Source: Desulfosporosinus sp. HMP52
GTDB lineage: Bacteria > Bacillota > Desulfitobacteriia > Desulfitobacteriales > Desulfitobacteriaceae
Assembly (NCBI RefSeq): GCF_000765145.1
Contig: NZ_JMGA01000049.1
Coordinates: forward strand, 1-43,118
Reading direction: 5' to 3'
DNA: 43,118 nucleotides
Positions 22,753 to 31,669 of the stretch are shown here, one piece after another. A program made the translations under genes and the position numbers. The notes under the pieces were generated by a model. That model was not told where the DNA came from and did not search any database. It worked only from the letters and a program-made list of their open reading frames with translations. Each line of letters begins with the position of its first letter. Within the stretch, counting starts at the first letter, position 1.

Positions 22753-23901
22753 GTGCGGTTTTTAACGGCAGGGGAATCACACGGTCAGAAATTAGTAGGA
22801 ATTATCGAGGGCCTTCCCGCGGGAATGAAAATTTCCAAGGCTTACATTGATAAGGCTCTCGGAAAGCGTCAACAAGGCCCGGGCAGAGGCGGTCGAATGA
22901 CCATTGAACAAGATGAAGTCCAGCTTGTATCCGGAGTGCGGGGTGGATTGAGTACAGGAGCTCCAATTGCTTTAGAGATTCTCAACCGCGATTGGGAGAA
23001 CTGGGAGAAAATTATGACCTGGAGGGATGAGGCTGACTTTGAGAGCCGAAAAGTTCTGACTCCTCGTCCTGGACATGCTGATTTGACGGGATCCCTCAAA
23101 TATCGTACTGAAGTTCGGAATATCCTCGAACGGGCGAGCGCCAGAGAAACAGCGATGAGGGTAGCCACTGGGAATATTGCCAGGCAGATGCTGGATTCCT
23201 TAGGGGTGGAAATTCGCGGACATGTCCGTGGAGTAGGTGGTGTTCATGCCAAATTTACTGATGAGGCGGATTATTGGCAACGGGTGGAACAATCGGAGTG
23301 GTCCGTTGGCGACCCGGAGGCTGAAGAGCAGATGGACAAACAGCTAATCTTGGCTCGAGAACAAGGGGAATCACTAGGTGGAATTCTGGAAGTACAGGTT
23401 CATCATCTTCCGGCAGGATTAGGATCTCATGTACAGTGGGATCGAAAATTAGACGGAAAGATTGCCCAAGCGGTTCTTTCTGTGCAAGCAATTAAAGGTA
23501 TTTCCTTTGGCCTAGGGTTTGAGGCAGGTGACCGTATGGGTTCTAAGGTTCATGATCCAATTTGTTATGCAGTAGGTAAGGGTTTTTCCCGGGCTTCCAA
23601 CAATGCCGGCGGAATAGAGGGTGGCATGACCAACGGAGAACCAATCATTCTTCAAGCGGTTATGAAACCAATTCCCACCCTTTATCAGCCTTTAGAAACG
23701 GTACATTTAGATACCAAAGAAGTGGTAAAGGCAAGTGTTGAACGTTCCGATGTCTGTGCCGTGCCGGCGGCCTTAGTCGTGTTAGAACACGTAGTGGCTT
23801 GGGTCATTGCAGAAGCGGTTCTGGATAAGTTTTCAGCAGATAGTTATATCGAACTAGAAAATGCTTGGCAGGAGTATCAAGCATATTTACGACAAAAGTG
23901 A
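22753..23901 (+). CDS. aroC: Chorismate synthase AroC
   Basis: It converts 5-enolpyruvylshikimate 3-phosphate to chorismate with reduced FMN. The 382-residue sequence carries the signatures FLTAGESHGQ, GRGGRMTIEQDEV, RPGHADLTGSLKY, RASARETAMRVA and the C-terminal EGGMTNGEPI, covering the full enzyme. It starts at GTG 22753 after GAAGGGGAAG. The aroK ribosome binding site follows immediately after its stop. Confidence 0.97.
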   Translation: MRFLTAGESHGQKLVGIIEGLPAGMKISKAYIDKALGKRQQGPGRGGRMTIEQDEVQLVSGVRGGLSTGAPIALEILNRDWENWEKIMTWRDEADFESRKVLTPRPGHADLTGSLKYRTEVRNILERASARETAMRVATGNIARQMLDSLGVEIRGHVRGVGGVHAKFTDEADYWQRVEQSEWSVGDPEAEEQMDKQLILAREQGESLGGILEVQVHHLPAGLGSHVQWDRKLDGKIAQAVLSVQAIKGISFGLGFEAGDRMGSKVHDPICYAVGKGFSRASNNAGGIEGGMTNGEPIILQAVMKPIPTLYQPLETVHLDTKEVVKASVERSDVCAVPAALVVLEHVVAWVIAEAVLDKFSADSYIELENAWQEYQAYLRQK

Positions 23902-23914
23902 GAGGAGGATCTCC

Positions 23915-24448
23915 ATGCGGAACATTGTTCTCATTGGGTTTATGGGAACCGGCAAAAGTACGGTTGGGAAGCGCTTGGCTCAGTCACTTTCTTGGAACTT
24001 TGTAGATACAGACTGTGAGATTGGAGAAGTAACCAGTTTAAGTGTCAGCGAAATCTTTCGTCGGCATGGGGAGACTCGTTTCCGTTCAGAAGAGAGTATT
24101 GTCGTTACCAGGCTTAGTCAGCAGGAACAACTTGTAATTGCAACGGGAGGCGGAACTGTCTTAAATCCAATCAATTTGAGTGCTTTGGCTAAAAACGGAA
24201 TTGTGATTGCCCTCCATGCTTCTTTAGAGGCGATTCTTAGTCGGATTGGGCACAAGAATGACCGCCCACTCCTTAAAGGCCCCAGAGAAGCCATTGAAAA
24301 GCTTTGGTCTGAAAGGCAAAAGGTGTATGCCCAGGCGGATTATGTAGTGGATACATCGCAAAAAACCGTAGATGAAGTTGTCAAAGAGATTCTTCTTCTG
24401 CTAGAGAGGGTGATGAACGATGAGCTTAGAGATGCAGCAAAAGATTGA
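23915..24448 (+). CDS. aroK: Shikimate kinase AroK
   Basis: This 177-residue P-loop kinase has Walker A GFMGTGKST, shikimate-binding DTDCEIGE, FRSEE, the glycine loop ATGGGTV and the lid arginine in RPLL. ATG 23915 is preceded by AGAGGAGGATCTCC. The open frame extends to 23861 inside aroC, but that has no binding site. It overlaps aroB by 29 bases, implying translational coupling. Confidence 0.96.
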   Translation: MRNIVLIGFMGTGKSTVGKRLAQSLSWNFVDTDCEIGEVTSLSVSEIFRRHGETRFRSEESIVVTRLSQQEQLVIATGGGTVLNPINLSALAKNGIVIALHASLEAILSRIGHKNDRPLLKGPREAIEKLWSERQKVYAQADYVVDTSQKTVDEVVKEILLLLERVMNDELRDAAKD

Positions 24449-25511
24449 AATAGCGTCCGATAAACCCTATCCCGTGTATCTGGGGGCATCTCTTGAGGGT
24501 CTGGGGGAATACCTACACCATCAATTCGACGATATAGAGCATATCTTGATAGTTTCCCATCAAGTCGTTGCAGATCTTTACGCTAAACGACTAATGAAGG
24601 GTTTAGAGGATTACCGTATCAATCTCCTTATTGTCCCAGCTGGAGAAGAGGAAAAGTCCCTGAATCGCTTAAGTCAGCTCACGGCAGAAGCTTTAGGCCA
24701 TGGCACAGATCGCAAATCCCTGGTTATTGCTCTGGGCGGTGGAGTTATCGGAGATTTAGCCGGCTTTTTTGCCAGTGTATTCATGAGAGGTATTCGCTTA
24801 ATTCAAGTTCCTACCACCCTGTTAGCCCAGGTAGACAGCAGTATTGGTGGAAAGGTGGCTGTAAATCATCCCGCTGGCAAGAATATTTTAGGTGCCTTTT
24901 ATCCTCCCCAAGCAGTCTGGACAGATTTTTCAACTCTGGAAAGCTTGCCTTGGGAAGAAGTGGAGAATGGCTTGGCTGAAAGTATCAAGCACGCTTTGAT
25001 TGCCGACGGGGATCTTTTTCAGTTTTTTGAGAATGAACAAAAACCTATTAAGCAAAGGGATAGGTTGATTTGGAGCGAAATGGTAACCCGCTCCTCACTT
25101 GTTAAAATAAGAATTGTTTCTCAAGACGAACGAGAACAAGGGATTCGTGCTCTGCTAAATTTAGGACACAGTTTCGGGCATGCCATAGAAACTGAGATGG
25201 ATTACCGAGGTATAACTCATGGACAAGGGGTCAGCGTTGGCATTGTGGCTGCGTCGCATCTAGCCTTTGCCAAAGGATTAATGACCTCAGCAGAGGTGAA
25301 TAGAGTTACAGAGTTGCTAAATTCTTATGGCTTGTTGACGAAAATTAAAGGGCTGGATCCTCAAAATCTATTGCACAAAATGCAAGCGGATAAGAAAAAT
25401 CAAGGCGGCCGAAAGATATTAATTCTTCCCAATGGAATTGGGAAAGCTCTTGTATCTAAGGAATGCTCTGACTCGGAGATTTTATCTGCGTGGAAGCAGG
25501 TTCTCTTATAG
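24420..25511 (+). CDS. aroB: 3-dehydroquinate synthase AroB
   Basis: This 363-residue NAD- and metal-dependent enzyme makes 3-dehydroquinate from DAHP. Motifs include GGGVIGDLAGF, VPTTLLAQVDSSIGGK, the metal-ligand segments ENGLAESIKH and LGHSFGHAIE, and the distal His in ITHGQGVS. ATG 24420 lies within the end of aroK. No aroA or DAHP synthase is in the window. aroQ follows 10.6 kb later, after the pilus genes. Confidence 0.97.
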   Translation: MSLEMQQKIEIASDKPYPVYLGASLEGLGEYLHHQFDDIEHILIVSHQVVADLYAKRLMKGLEDYRINLLIVPAGEEEKSLNRLSQLTAEALGHGTDRKSLVIALGGGVIGDLAGFFASVFMRGIRLIQVPTTLLAQVDSSIGGKVAVNHPAGKNILGAFYPPQAVWTDFSTLESLPWEEVENGLAESIKHALIADGDLFQFFENEQKPIKQRDRLIWSEMVTRSSLVKIRIVSQDEREQGIRALLNLGHSFGHAIETEMDYRGITHGQGVSVGIVAASHLAFAKGLMTSAEVNRVTELLNSYGLLTKIKGLDPQNLLHKMQADKKNQGGRKILILPNGIGKALVSKECSDSEILSAWKQVLL

Positions 25512-25551
25512 GAGAGACATACCTGGAAGCTATTCAGATTTAAGGTAAACC

Positions 25552-25665
25552 ATGGCAAACTCTCGTTTTAAATTAATACCTTCTGAAACTTCTATCCCAA
25601 AACAATTTACAATTCCTGGGTCTCTTGATTGTTTCGAAGGAATAAATACTATTATAGGCTTTTAA
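25552..25665 (+). CDS. Possible small protein of 37 residues
   Basis: ATG 25552, preceded by AAGG with about 7 bases spacing, opens a 37-residue frame starting MANSRFKLIPSETSIPKQ and ending INTIIGF. Its stop is followed 3 bases later by a hairpin (25669-25709). It is the only reasonable coding candidate in the 379-base aroB-pilin gap. I recognise no family, there is no membrane helix, and it could equally be the remnant of a larger gene. Confidence 0.3.
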   Translation: MANSRFKLIPSETSIPKQFTIPGSLDCFEGINTIIGF

Positions 25666-25668
25666 GTA

Positions 25669-25709
25669 AGAAAATCTGGCTAGGCTCAAGGAGCTTTGTC
25701 AGATTTTCT
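25669..25709 (+). terminator. Stem-loop in the aroB-pilin gap
   Basis: AGAAAATCTGGC (25669-25680) pairs with GTCAGATTTTCT (25698-25709) with an inner GCTC/GAGC stem. It may be the terminator of the aro operon, although the T-run (TTTTCT) lies within the stem. The remaining 180 bases to the next pilin gene are AT-rich and I see nothing else firm in them. Confidence 0.5.
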
Positions 25710-25890
25710 CCGTTATTGCTGTAAAAATATGCCTATCTGAGAAGTAATCGAGTAGTAAATCAAGAAGAGTAGCAATTGCCAGTAGTTCTAATAAAGTTAT
25801 GTCGAGAGTAGGAGGGATTTCTTAATAGATAGAGAAACAAGAAGTTTAATGTAGTAATATTCGTGTATTAAGTTGAAAGTTGTGAGTTAG

Positions 25891-26232
25891 TTGGGAAAGC
25901 AATCCGGTTTTACTTTATGGGAAGTTTTGATAGTCCTTTTCCTTATGGGAGTATTACTAGCAACTTTTTCTCAACATTTCGGTTCTGCTACCAAGACTGT
26001 ACAGAAGCAGATCAATCAAGCAAATATCCAAAGAATAGAAGGTGCTGCCCAACTATATAAGATTGATGTGGGCACTTATCCCAGCAGTGTTAGGCACTTA
26101 GTTCATAATCCAGGTAGTGTAAGGAATTGGCAGGGGCCCTATTTGGATAAAATCCCCATCAATCCATTTGATTCGGAACTGGAGTATGAGCTCGATTCCA
26201 CCGGAAAAGTATGCGACGTTATGGTGAAGTGA
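25891..26232 (+). CDS. GspG-like minor prepilin (system 2)
   Basis: This 113-residue prepilin has leader MGKQSG, cleavage before Phe, Glu5 (FTLWE) and a short hydrophobic helix. It continues with QLYKIDVGTYPSSVRHLV and GPYLDKIPINPF, the GspG-type calcium-loop neighbourhood seen in major pseudopilins. It starts at TTG 25891 with a weak binding site (GTTGTGAG), so expression may be low. It is the first gene of the second large pilus operon. Confidence 0.85.
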   Translation: MGKQSGFTLWEVLIVLFLMGVLLATFSQHFGSATKTVQKQINQANIQRIEGAAQLYKIDVGTYPSSVRHLVHNPGSVRNWQGPYLDKIPINPFDSELEYELDSTGKVCDVMVK

Positions 26233-26281
26233 ACTTGTTCAGCTAAAGCTGAGCAGCGAGATTTGGGTTAATGAAGAAACT

Positions 26282-26704
26282 ATGAAGGGAGGTAACAATA
26301 TCTTAAGAAACAATATCTCCGATAACTCTAGAAGTAATGAGGGATATGTGTTGCTCGATGTGTTGCTGGCCCTATTTCTTTTTTCATTAGGATTTGCAGT
26401 TTTATTTCAATTAACCAGCGAAGCCCTTTCCGAATCCAGAAAGGCCATGAATCTCATTGAGGGGGCTAATTTGGCTCAAGGAAAAATGGATCAATTAGCG
26501 GTTCGAAATTGGAGGGATAATATTGCTCGACGGGATTGTATACCGGGCAGTATTGTAGAGGGACGAGATGGTAAATTTCAGTGGCAAATAAGTTCTGATT
26601 GGCATGATATCCCCCAGTTATTAAAAGTAAGTGTTAAAGTGATGTGGTCGGAGCGAGGAAAACCTTATCAATACAAGTTGGAGAGTCTTTATGCGGTCGA
26701 ATAG
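26282..26704 (+). CDS. GspI/PilV-like prepilin with Asp at position 5 (system 2)
   Basis: This protein of up to 140 residues has the processing site NEG before YVLLD and helix VLLALFLFSLGFAVLFQL. Mature position 5 is Asp, not the near-invariant Glu. The body has the GspI/PilV-like stretch IEGANLAQGKMDQLAVRNW. ATG 26282 is assumed, but AAGGGAGG, the best Shine-Dalgarno nearby, lies inside the frame at 26285-26292. The codon at optimal spacing after it is ATC (26300). The stop overlaps the next gene by 14 bases. Confidence 0.8.
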   Translation: MKGGNNILRNNISDNSRSNEGYVLLDVLLALFLFSLGFAVLFQLTSEALSESRKAMNLIEGANLAQGKMDQLAVRNWRDNIARRDCIPGSIVEGRDGKFQWQISSDWHDIPQLLKVSVKVMWSERGKPYQYKLESLYAVE

Positions 26705-27194
26705 AAGAGAGTCACCTGAACAAGGGTTAACTCTCATAGAAGTCGTGTGTGCGCTGTTGATTTCTTGTGTTTTTTTAATGATCGCTATGCGTTTGTTGAC
26801 TGATCAATGGCGAGGCGCCCGGGCTCTCAAGAATCACCTGGAAGCTCAATACACGGTCTTTAGTACGGGAAAGACAGTCTCGGATGCCATTCGAACCGCC
26901 GAAAGTGTATGCTGGACAGAATCAGGAGTGTTAAACCTATTACCCCTACCTGATAATACTAATCCATCGCCTACTCTCGATTCCTATTTCATCGATGATT
27001 TAGACCGTGATGGAAAGAGTGATCTGTATTGGAGGCACTTAGGAGTTTCTCAACCGGTGGGGAGCTATGTTATTGATTGGAAATGTACGGAGGTGGAACC
27101 GGGCTTATGGGAGATCTTCTTACACGCCAGCAAGGAAGGGCAAGCAATCACTTGGAAAACTCTTATCCGCCAAAGGATATATTCAGCGCCCTAA
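26691..27194 (+). CDS. GspJ/PilW-like prepilin (system 2)
   Basis: This 167-residue prepilin has leader ending SPEQG, cleavage before Leu and Glu5 (LTLIE), followed by a helix interrupted by two Cys. The beta-rich body (YFIDDLDRDGKSDLYWRHLG) fits the GspJ/PilW class. It overlaps both neighbours (14 bases before, 88 after), indicating coupled synthesis of the minor pilins in a fixed order. Confidence 0.83.
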   Translation: MRSNRRESPEQGLTLIEVVCALLISCVFLMIAMRLLTDQWRGARALKNHLEAQYTVFSTGKTVSDAIRTAESVCWTESGVLNLLPLPDNTNPSPTLDSYFIDDLDRDGKSDLYWRHLGVSQPVGSYVIDWKCTEVEPGLWEIFLHASKEGQAITWKTLIRQRIYSAP

Positions 27195-27604
27195 ACCCCC
27201 TTACGGTTACCGCGAAGGATATTAAGCAAAACTCAACAGGATATGTCAGCCTGCTCATTCTCTTGCTATTAACCTTGCTTGCAGGGCTAGGAATGGAGAG
27301 CTATCTAAAGGCCAATACTGAGAACCGAATGGTGAAACGTGAAGTTCAAAGCCGACAGGCTCTCTACCTTGCTGAAGGGGGAGTGGAGTGGGCAAAAGCC
27401 CACTTGTCAGCTAATCCTGATCTGAGGAAGGGAAGCTTGTCTTTAGATAATGGGCAAGTCGATGTGCAGATTGAGTTAAGTGGAGGGGATTACAAAGTGA
27501 CTTCAAAAGGGCTTTCCGGGTTAGCGGTCAGAAAAATTGAGGAACACTTAGAATTGGTCAATGAGAGCTGGGTTACTAAAAGTTACCAGGAACTGCATTG
27601 GTAA
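27107..27604 (+). CDS. PilX/GspK-like minor pilin (system 2)
   Basis: This protein of about 165 residues has the processing-like site NSTG before YVSLLILLLLTLLAGLGM, no acidic residue at position 5, and the PilX/GspK signature RQALYLAEGGVEWAKAHL. It is the normal-sized counterpart of the 825-residue PilX-like protein in system 1. The start is uncertain. ATG 27107 has GGAGGTGG about 11 bases upstream and TTG 27152 has GGAAGGG. Both give a leader much longer than usual, and both overlap the previous gene. Confidence 0.78.
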   Translation: MGDLLTRQQGRASNHLENSYPPKDIFSALNPLTVTAKDIKQNSTGYVSLLILLLLTLLAGLGMESYLKANTENRMVKREVQSRQALYLAEGGVEWAKAHLSANPDLRKGSLSLDNGQVDVQIELSGGDYKVTSKGLSGLAVRKIEEHLELVNESWVTKSYQELHW

Positions 27605-29307
27605 TGGAGACTAGAAACGACAATGACTTCGGTCAATATTTGCATGCCAATGGCTATCTTGATGAGGCTGGTTTAGCAATGGTCTCAGAGCTAGCCTTAA
27701 AGGATGAAAAACCAATTGGAGATGTGCTCCTGCGCACAGGAATGTTGGAAAAAGCCCACTTGTCAGAGGCTCTACGCAGTTACTTGGGAATCCAAGCAGT
27801 AAAATTGACTCGAGTCATAATTGACCCCGCTGTCGCAGGATTGATTTCTGAAGAAATTGCTTGTCGTTATACACTTATTCCTTTTGAGCGAAATTCCGGG
27901 GTTTTAAAGGTTGCAATGTCTGATCCTACCCATGAAAGAGCCCTTCGAGATGTAAGAATGCTCACTGGGTTAGAGGTTGAACCACTGTACGCAGCTAAAG
28001 ATGAAATTGATGCTGCAATTCGCCAATATTTGACTGTAGAACAGTCTGTTGCCCGCCTAGCGGATATTGGAGATAGTGTTTTTGAAAATCCAGGGGTTTG
28101 GTCGACTGAATCCTCTAAGACCCTGGAGTTTGAATTCCAAGAAGATGAAGCGCCAACTTTGAAATTTGTTAATTCTATTTTACAAGAGGCAGTTTTACAG
28201 GGAGTCAGTGATATTCATTGGGAACCCCGTAAAAACCTTTTTGTCGTTCGCTATCGGATTGATGGTAAGCTGATTAAAAAGCATGATCTTGCTTTAAAAG
28301 CTGCACGGAGTATTGTCTCTAGTCTTAAGGTGATGGCTCAAATGGATGTTGCAGAACGCAGATTTCCTCAAGACGGTCGAATGACCTATAACGCAGGAGT
28401 TCGGCGAGTGGATCTGCGTATGTCCTCGATGCCTACCGTATATGGTGAAAAAGTTGTAGTTCGCATTTTGGATCCTGAGATGGCTCAGCGTTCACTGGAT
28501 AGCCTAGGTATGCGCCAAGAGGTTAGGACAGGGGTACAAGCTTTATTGAAGCGTCCAAATGGTTTGATCTTAGTCGTTGGCCCTACCGGGAGCGGCAAGA
28601 CTACTACCCTCTATGCCCTGCTCAGAGAATTAAATGCTGAAGAACAAAACATAATTTCAATAGAAGACCCTGTGGAGTATCAACTTTCAGGGGTAAATCA
28701 AGTACAAGTAAATCTTCCTGCTGGGCTAAGTTTTCCCGTAGGTTTGAAATATATTTTACGGCAAGACCCAGATGTGATTATGATTGGAGAAATCCGTGAT
28801 GAAGAAACTGCTAGAATTGCCATAACTGCTTCACTGACCGGGCATTTAGTATTATCAACCCTACATACAAACACTGCTGCAGAGGCCTTAGCACGGCTGA
28901 TTGATATGAGGGTAGAGCCCTATCTTTTAGCTTCAGCGGTGAGTGGAGTTTTATCTCAACGCTTAGTACGTCGTTTGTGCGAACACTGTAAGACCCAGTA
29001 TAAAATTTCTGAAGCGGAAAAAAGAGCATTTCGCCTACCTGTGTCAATAAACTACCTATACCGCTCAGTAGGCTGTCCGGAATGTCTGGGTACAGGATAT
29101 CGAGGCAGGATAGGGATCCACGAGTTTTTGCTCTATAGTCAAGAGATTAAAGAACTGGTTCTCTCTGTACAAAATGCTCGAGACATAGAACAACAAGCCA
29201 TGGTTTCCGGAATGATTACTGTAAGTGAGGATGGGTTCCTAAAGGTTCGGCAAGGACTTACAACTGTTGAGGAAGTATTGCGGGTTACATCTGGACATTT
29301 GGAATAG
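27598..29307 (+). CDS. pilB: Type IV pilus extension ATPase PilB (system 2)
   Basis: This 569-residue PilB/GspE ATPase has Walker A GPTGSGKT near 328, DPDVIMIGEIRD near 390, the His box STLHTNTAAEAL and a four-Cys zinc site (CEHC near 461, CPECLGTG near 492). The N-terminal MshEN region is recognisable, but both ligand repeats are degenerate (DFGQYLHANG and PIGDVLLRTG, lacking the leading Arg/Lys-Leu-Gly and the closing Gln). The start is TTG 27598 or ATG 27604, overlapping the previous gene. It differs enough from PilB1 to be an old paralogue rather than a recent duplicate. Confidence 0.95.
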   Translation: MVMETRNDNDFGQYLHANGYLDEAGLAMVSELALKDEKPIGDVLLRTGMLEKAHLSEALRSYLGIQAVKLTRVIIDPAVAGLISEEIACRYTLIPFERNSGVLKVAMSDPTHERALRDVRMLTGLEVEPLYAAKDEIDAAIRQYLTVEQSVARLADIGDSVFENPGVWSTESSKTLEFEFQEDEAPTLKFVNSILQEAVLQGVSDIHWEPRKNLFVVRYRIDGKLIKKHDLALKAARSIVSSLKVMAQMDVAERRFPQDGRMTYNAGVRRVDLRMSSMPTVYGEKVVVRILDPEMAQRSLDSLGMRQEVRTGVQALLKRPNGLILVVGPTGSGKTTTLYALLRELNAEEQNIISIEDPVEYQLSGVNQVQVNLPAGLSFPVGLKYILRQDPDVIMIGEIRDEETARIAITASLTGHLVLSTLHTNTAAEALARLIDMRVEPYLLASAVSGVLSQRLVRRLCEHCKTQYKISEAEKRAFRLPVSINYLYRSVGCPECLGTGYRGRIGIHEFLLYSQEIKELVLSVQNARDIEQQAMVSGMITVSEDGFLKVRQGLTTVEEVLRVTSGHLE

Positions 29308-29329
29308 AAGAATAAGGGGAGACTAAAAC

Positions 29330-30376
29330 ATGATTTCATTTAAAGAACTTTTACTTTTAGCCGGAGAAAAGAAGGCTTCAGATATTCATTTGACTGTAGA
29401 GAGTCCTCCGGTTTTGCGGATGGATGGCTCACTGATCCCAAGTAAGATGGATAAACTTTCTCAGGCAGATTTAGAGACCTTTACCAAGGCTCTGATGAAT
29501 GAAACCGAGGCCAAACGGTTTGCTGAATATGGTGAATTAGATATGTCCTATAGTTTACCGGGTGTTGGACGTTATCGGATTAATATATTTCGGCAACGGG
29601 GATCAATAGGAGTGGTTATCCGCCTGATTCCTTTTACAATCCCAAGTCCTCAAGCCTTAGGACTTCCTCCCGTCAGCATTGAGCTGGCCAAGCTGCACAA
29701 AGGATTAGTTTTAGTAACCGGCCCAACCGGAAGTGGAAAATCAACAACTCTAGCCTCTCTTATCGACTATATTAATACGACGAGGGCCAGTCATATTGTG
29801 ACAATTGAAGATCCCATTGAGTATTTACACCGACATAAATTAAGTCTGGTCAATCAACGAGAGGTTGGTAACGACACCCATTCTTTTTCGAATGCTCTGA
29901 GAGCTGTTCTGCGTCAAGATCCGGATGTAATCTTAGTTGGAGAGATGCGTGACTTAGAAACTATTGCCACAGCAGTAACAGCTGCTGAAACCGGACACTT
30001 GGTCTTTAGCACACTACATACCAATGATGCCACTCAGTCCGTGGATCGGATGATTGATGTATTCCCCCCCCATCAGCAGCAGCAAATTCGTGTACAGTTA
30101 GCGGCTGTCCTGCAAGGGATTATGTCTCAACAATTATTTCCCCGAGCAGATCACAAAGGCAGAGTTGCAGCCATCGAGGTCTTGATAGCCACTCCGGCGG
30201 TGCGCAGTCTGATTAGAGAGGGTAAAACCCATCAACTTCCCACAGTTATTCAAACAAATGCTAAGTTGGGAATGCAAACAATGGACAAGGCTATTATGGA
30301 TTTAGTCCAAAAGGGGCTGGTAGCTTATGATGTTGCCCAGGAAAAGTTGCAGAGCCCTGATAGCATGCGAAGATGA
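29330..30376 (+). CDS. pilT: Type IV pilus retraction ATPase PilT
   Basis: This 348-residue retraction ATPase lacks the long N-terminal domain of PilB. It has Walker A GPTGSGKS near 131, Walker B VILVGEMRD near 200, HTNDATQSVDRMIDVFPP and the retraction signature AVRSLIREGKTHQL. AAGGGGAG precedes the ATG. It is the only pilT in the window, so it would have to serve both systems or only system 2. Its stop overlaps the pilC2 start (ATGA). Confidence 0.96.
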   Translation: MISFKELLLLAGEKKASDIHLTVESPPVLRMDGSLIPSKMDKLSQADLETFTKALMNETEAKRFAEYGELDMSYSLPGVGRYRINIFRQRGSIGVVIRLIPFTIPSPQALGLPPVSIELAKLHKGLVLVTGPTGSGKSTTLASLIDYINTTRASHIVTIEDPIEYLHRHKLSLVNQREVGNDTHSFSNALRAVLRQDPDVILVGEMRDLETIATAVTAAETGHLVFSTLHTNDATQSVDRMIDVFPPHQQQQIRVQLAAVLQGIMSQQLFPRADHKGRVAAIEVLIATPAVRSLIREGKTHQLPTVIQTNAKLGMQTMDKAIMDLVQKGLVAYDVAQEKLQSPDSMRR

Positions 30377-31575
30377 GCAAACAGCATTTCTTATGGAAAG
30401 CTGTTGATATAAATGGAAAAGTTCGTCGCGGAATATGGGCAGATACTGGCTTGTACGAGGTTCAAAGACGACTAAGGAAAGCAGGCTGCTTCCCAGTTTG
30501 GATTCGATCGACAGCTCCTGTAAAAAATGTCCTTTTTCCTGCCAGAAGGAATTTTAAGTGGAGTAGTTTTGCTCGTCGATTGGCTACTTTACTGGAAGCC
30601 GGCATCCCCATCCTGCAAGCTTTGGAAATGATGAGCTCCAATGAGCGTAGTTCCTTTGATCAAGACCAATTAATAATTCTCAAGAACCAGGTAGAAAGCG
30701 GCAGTGATTTATCTGAGGCTTTAGCTCATCTCACCCCATCCCCTAACTCATTTGTACTATCCATGATAAAGGCCGGTGAATATACGGGTAATCTGGGAAA
30801 AGTTCTCGGTGAGATTGCCGATGAGTTAGACCTGGAGCTTGTTTATCAGCGAAAAGTTAAGGCGGCTCTCGCCTATCCTGCCCTTTTATTTACTGCGGTT
30901 ATCCTCGTACTCTACGCTCTTTCAGTCTGGATTCTGCCAATGTACGAAAAATTGTTTCAAAGTGTCGGAGTTTCTGAATTACCCTTTTTGACCAGAGTCA
31001 TTTTTGTCGGCAGTCAAAAGCTTCCCCTTCTCTTAGGAGGGTGTCTTAGTTTGGTAAGTGTCAGTTTATTGGTTGTCAAATTTTCCAACTCGAATCAGTG
31101 GAGAATCCATTTGGAGAACTTGCTGGGACGAGCCCCTTTGATCGGTAAAGTCTATCATCTTCGGGATTTAGTCCAGTTCAGCCGGATGTTGAGCCGCTTG
31201 TTGACCGCCGGAATTCCTTTATTGGAAGCCTTACGTCTCACGGCAGGAACCTTGCGCAGCCCTAAGATGTTAGCTTTAATAAGCAATCTCGTAGTAAATG
31301 TTCGTCAAGGGAAAAGAATGTCGCCAATCCTCAGTGCGAGTGGGATTTTTCCTAGGGAAGGAGCTGAAATGATTGGAATAGCAGAGGAAGCAGGGCAACT
31401 TGATCTAATGATGCATTATGTCACCAAGATATTTCGCCGTGATCTTGAGGAACAACTCCAAGGTTTAATGCGGATGATTGGGCCTCTTCTCACAATTATT
31501 TTAGCCGGGCTGATTGGTATTGTCGCAGGAGGAGTTATGCTCCCTATCTTTGATCTAAGTTCACAACTTCAGTAG
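30373..31575 (+). CDS. pilC: Type IV pilus platform protein PilC (system 2)
   Basis: This 400-residue membrane protein has two GspF domains starting near 66 (FARRLATLLEAGIPI) and 269 (FSRMLSRLLTAGIPL) and three membrane segments. The N-terminal cytoplasmic part is shorter and more basic than in PilC1. The ATGA overlap with pilT shows co-translation. The B-T-C order differs from set 1, which has B-C only. Confidence 0.95.
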   Translation: MSKQHFLWKAVDINGKVRRGIWADTGLYEVQRRLRKAGCFPVWIRSTAPVKNVLFPARRNFKWSSFARRLATLLEAGIPILQALEMMSSNERSSFDQDQLIILKNQVESGSDLSEALAHLTPSPNSFVLSMIKAGEYTGNLGKVLGEIADELDLELVYQRKVKAALAYPALLFTAVILVLYALSVWILPMYEKLFQSVGVSELPFLTRVIFVGSQKLPLLLGGCLSLVSVSLLVVKFSNSNQWRIHLENLLGRAPLIGKVYHLRDLVQFSRMLSRLLTAGIPLLEALRLTAGTLRSPKMLALISNLVVNVRQGKRMSPILSASGIFPREGAEMIGIAEEAGQLDLMMHYVTKIFRRDLEEQLQGLMRMIGPLLTIILAGLIGIVAGGVMLPIFDLSSQLQ

Positions 31576-31669
31576 TCTTAGCTTAAGTTCATCCGAGTGA
31601 GACAGATGTTCAATTCTATTTGAACGAGATTGCTTTGTGCAGGACTGTTAAAATTAAGGAGGAATTAAG

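Noticed and set aside
26282-27604. Overlapping pilin frames as a frameshifted single gene
   Set aside because: Each has its own processing site and hydrophobic helix and a distinct GspI/GspJ/GspK-type body, so they are separate genes.
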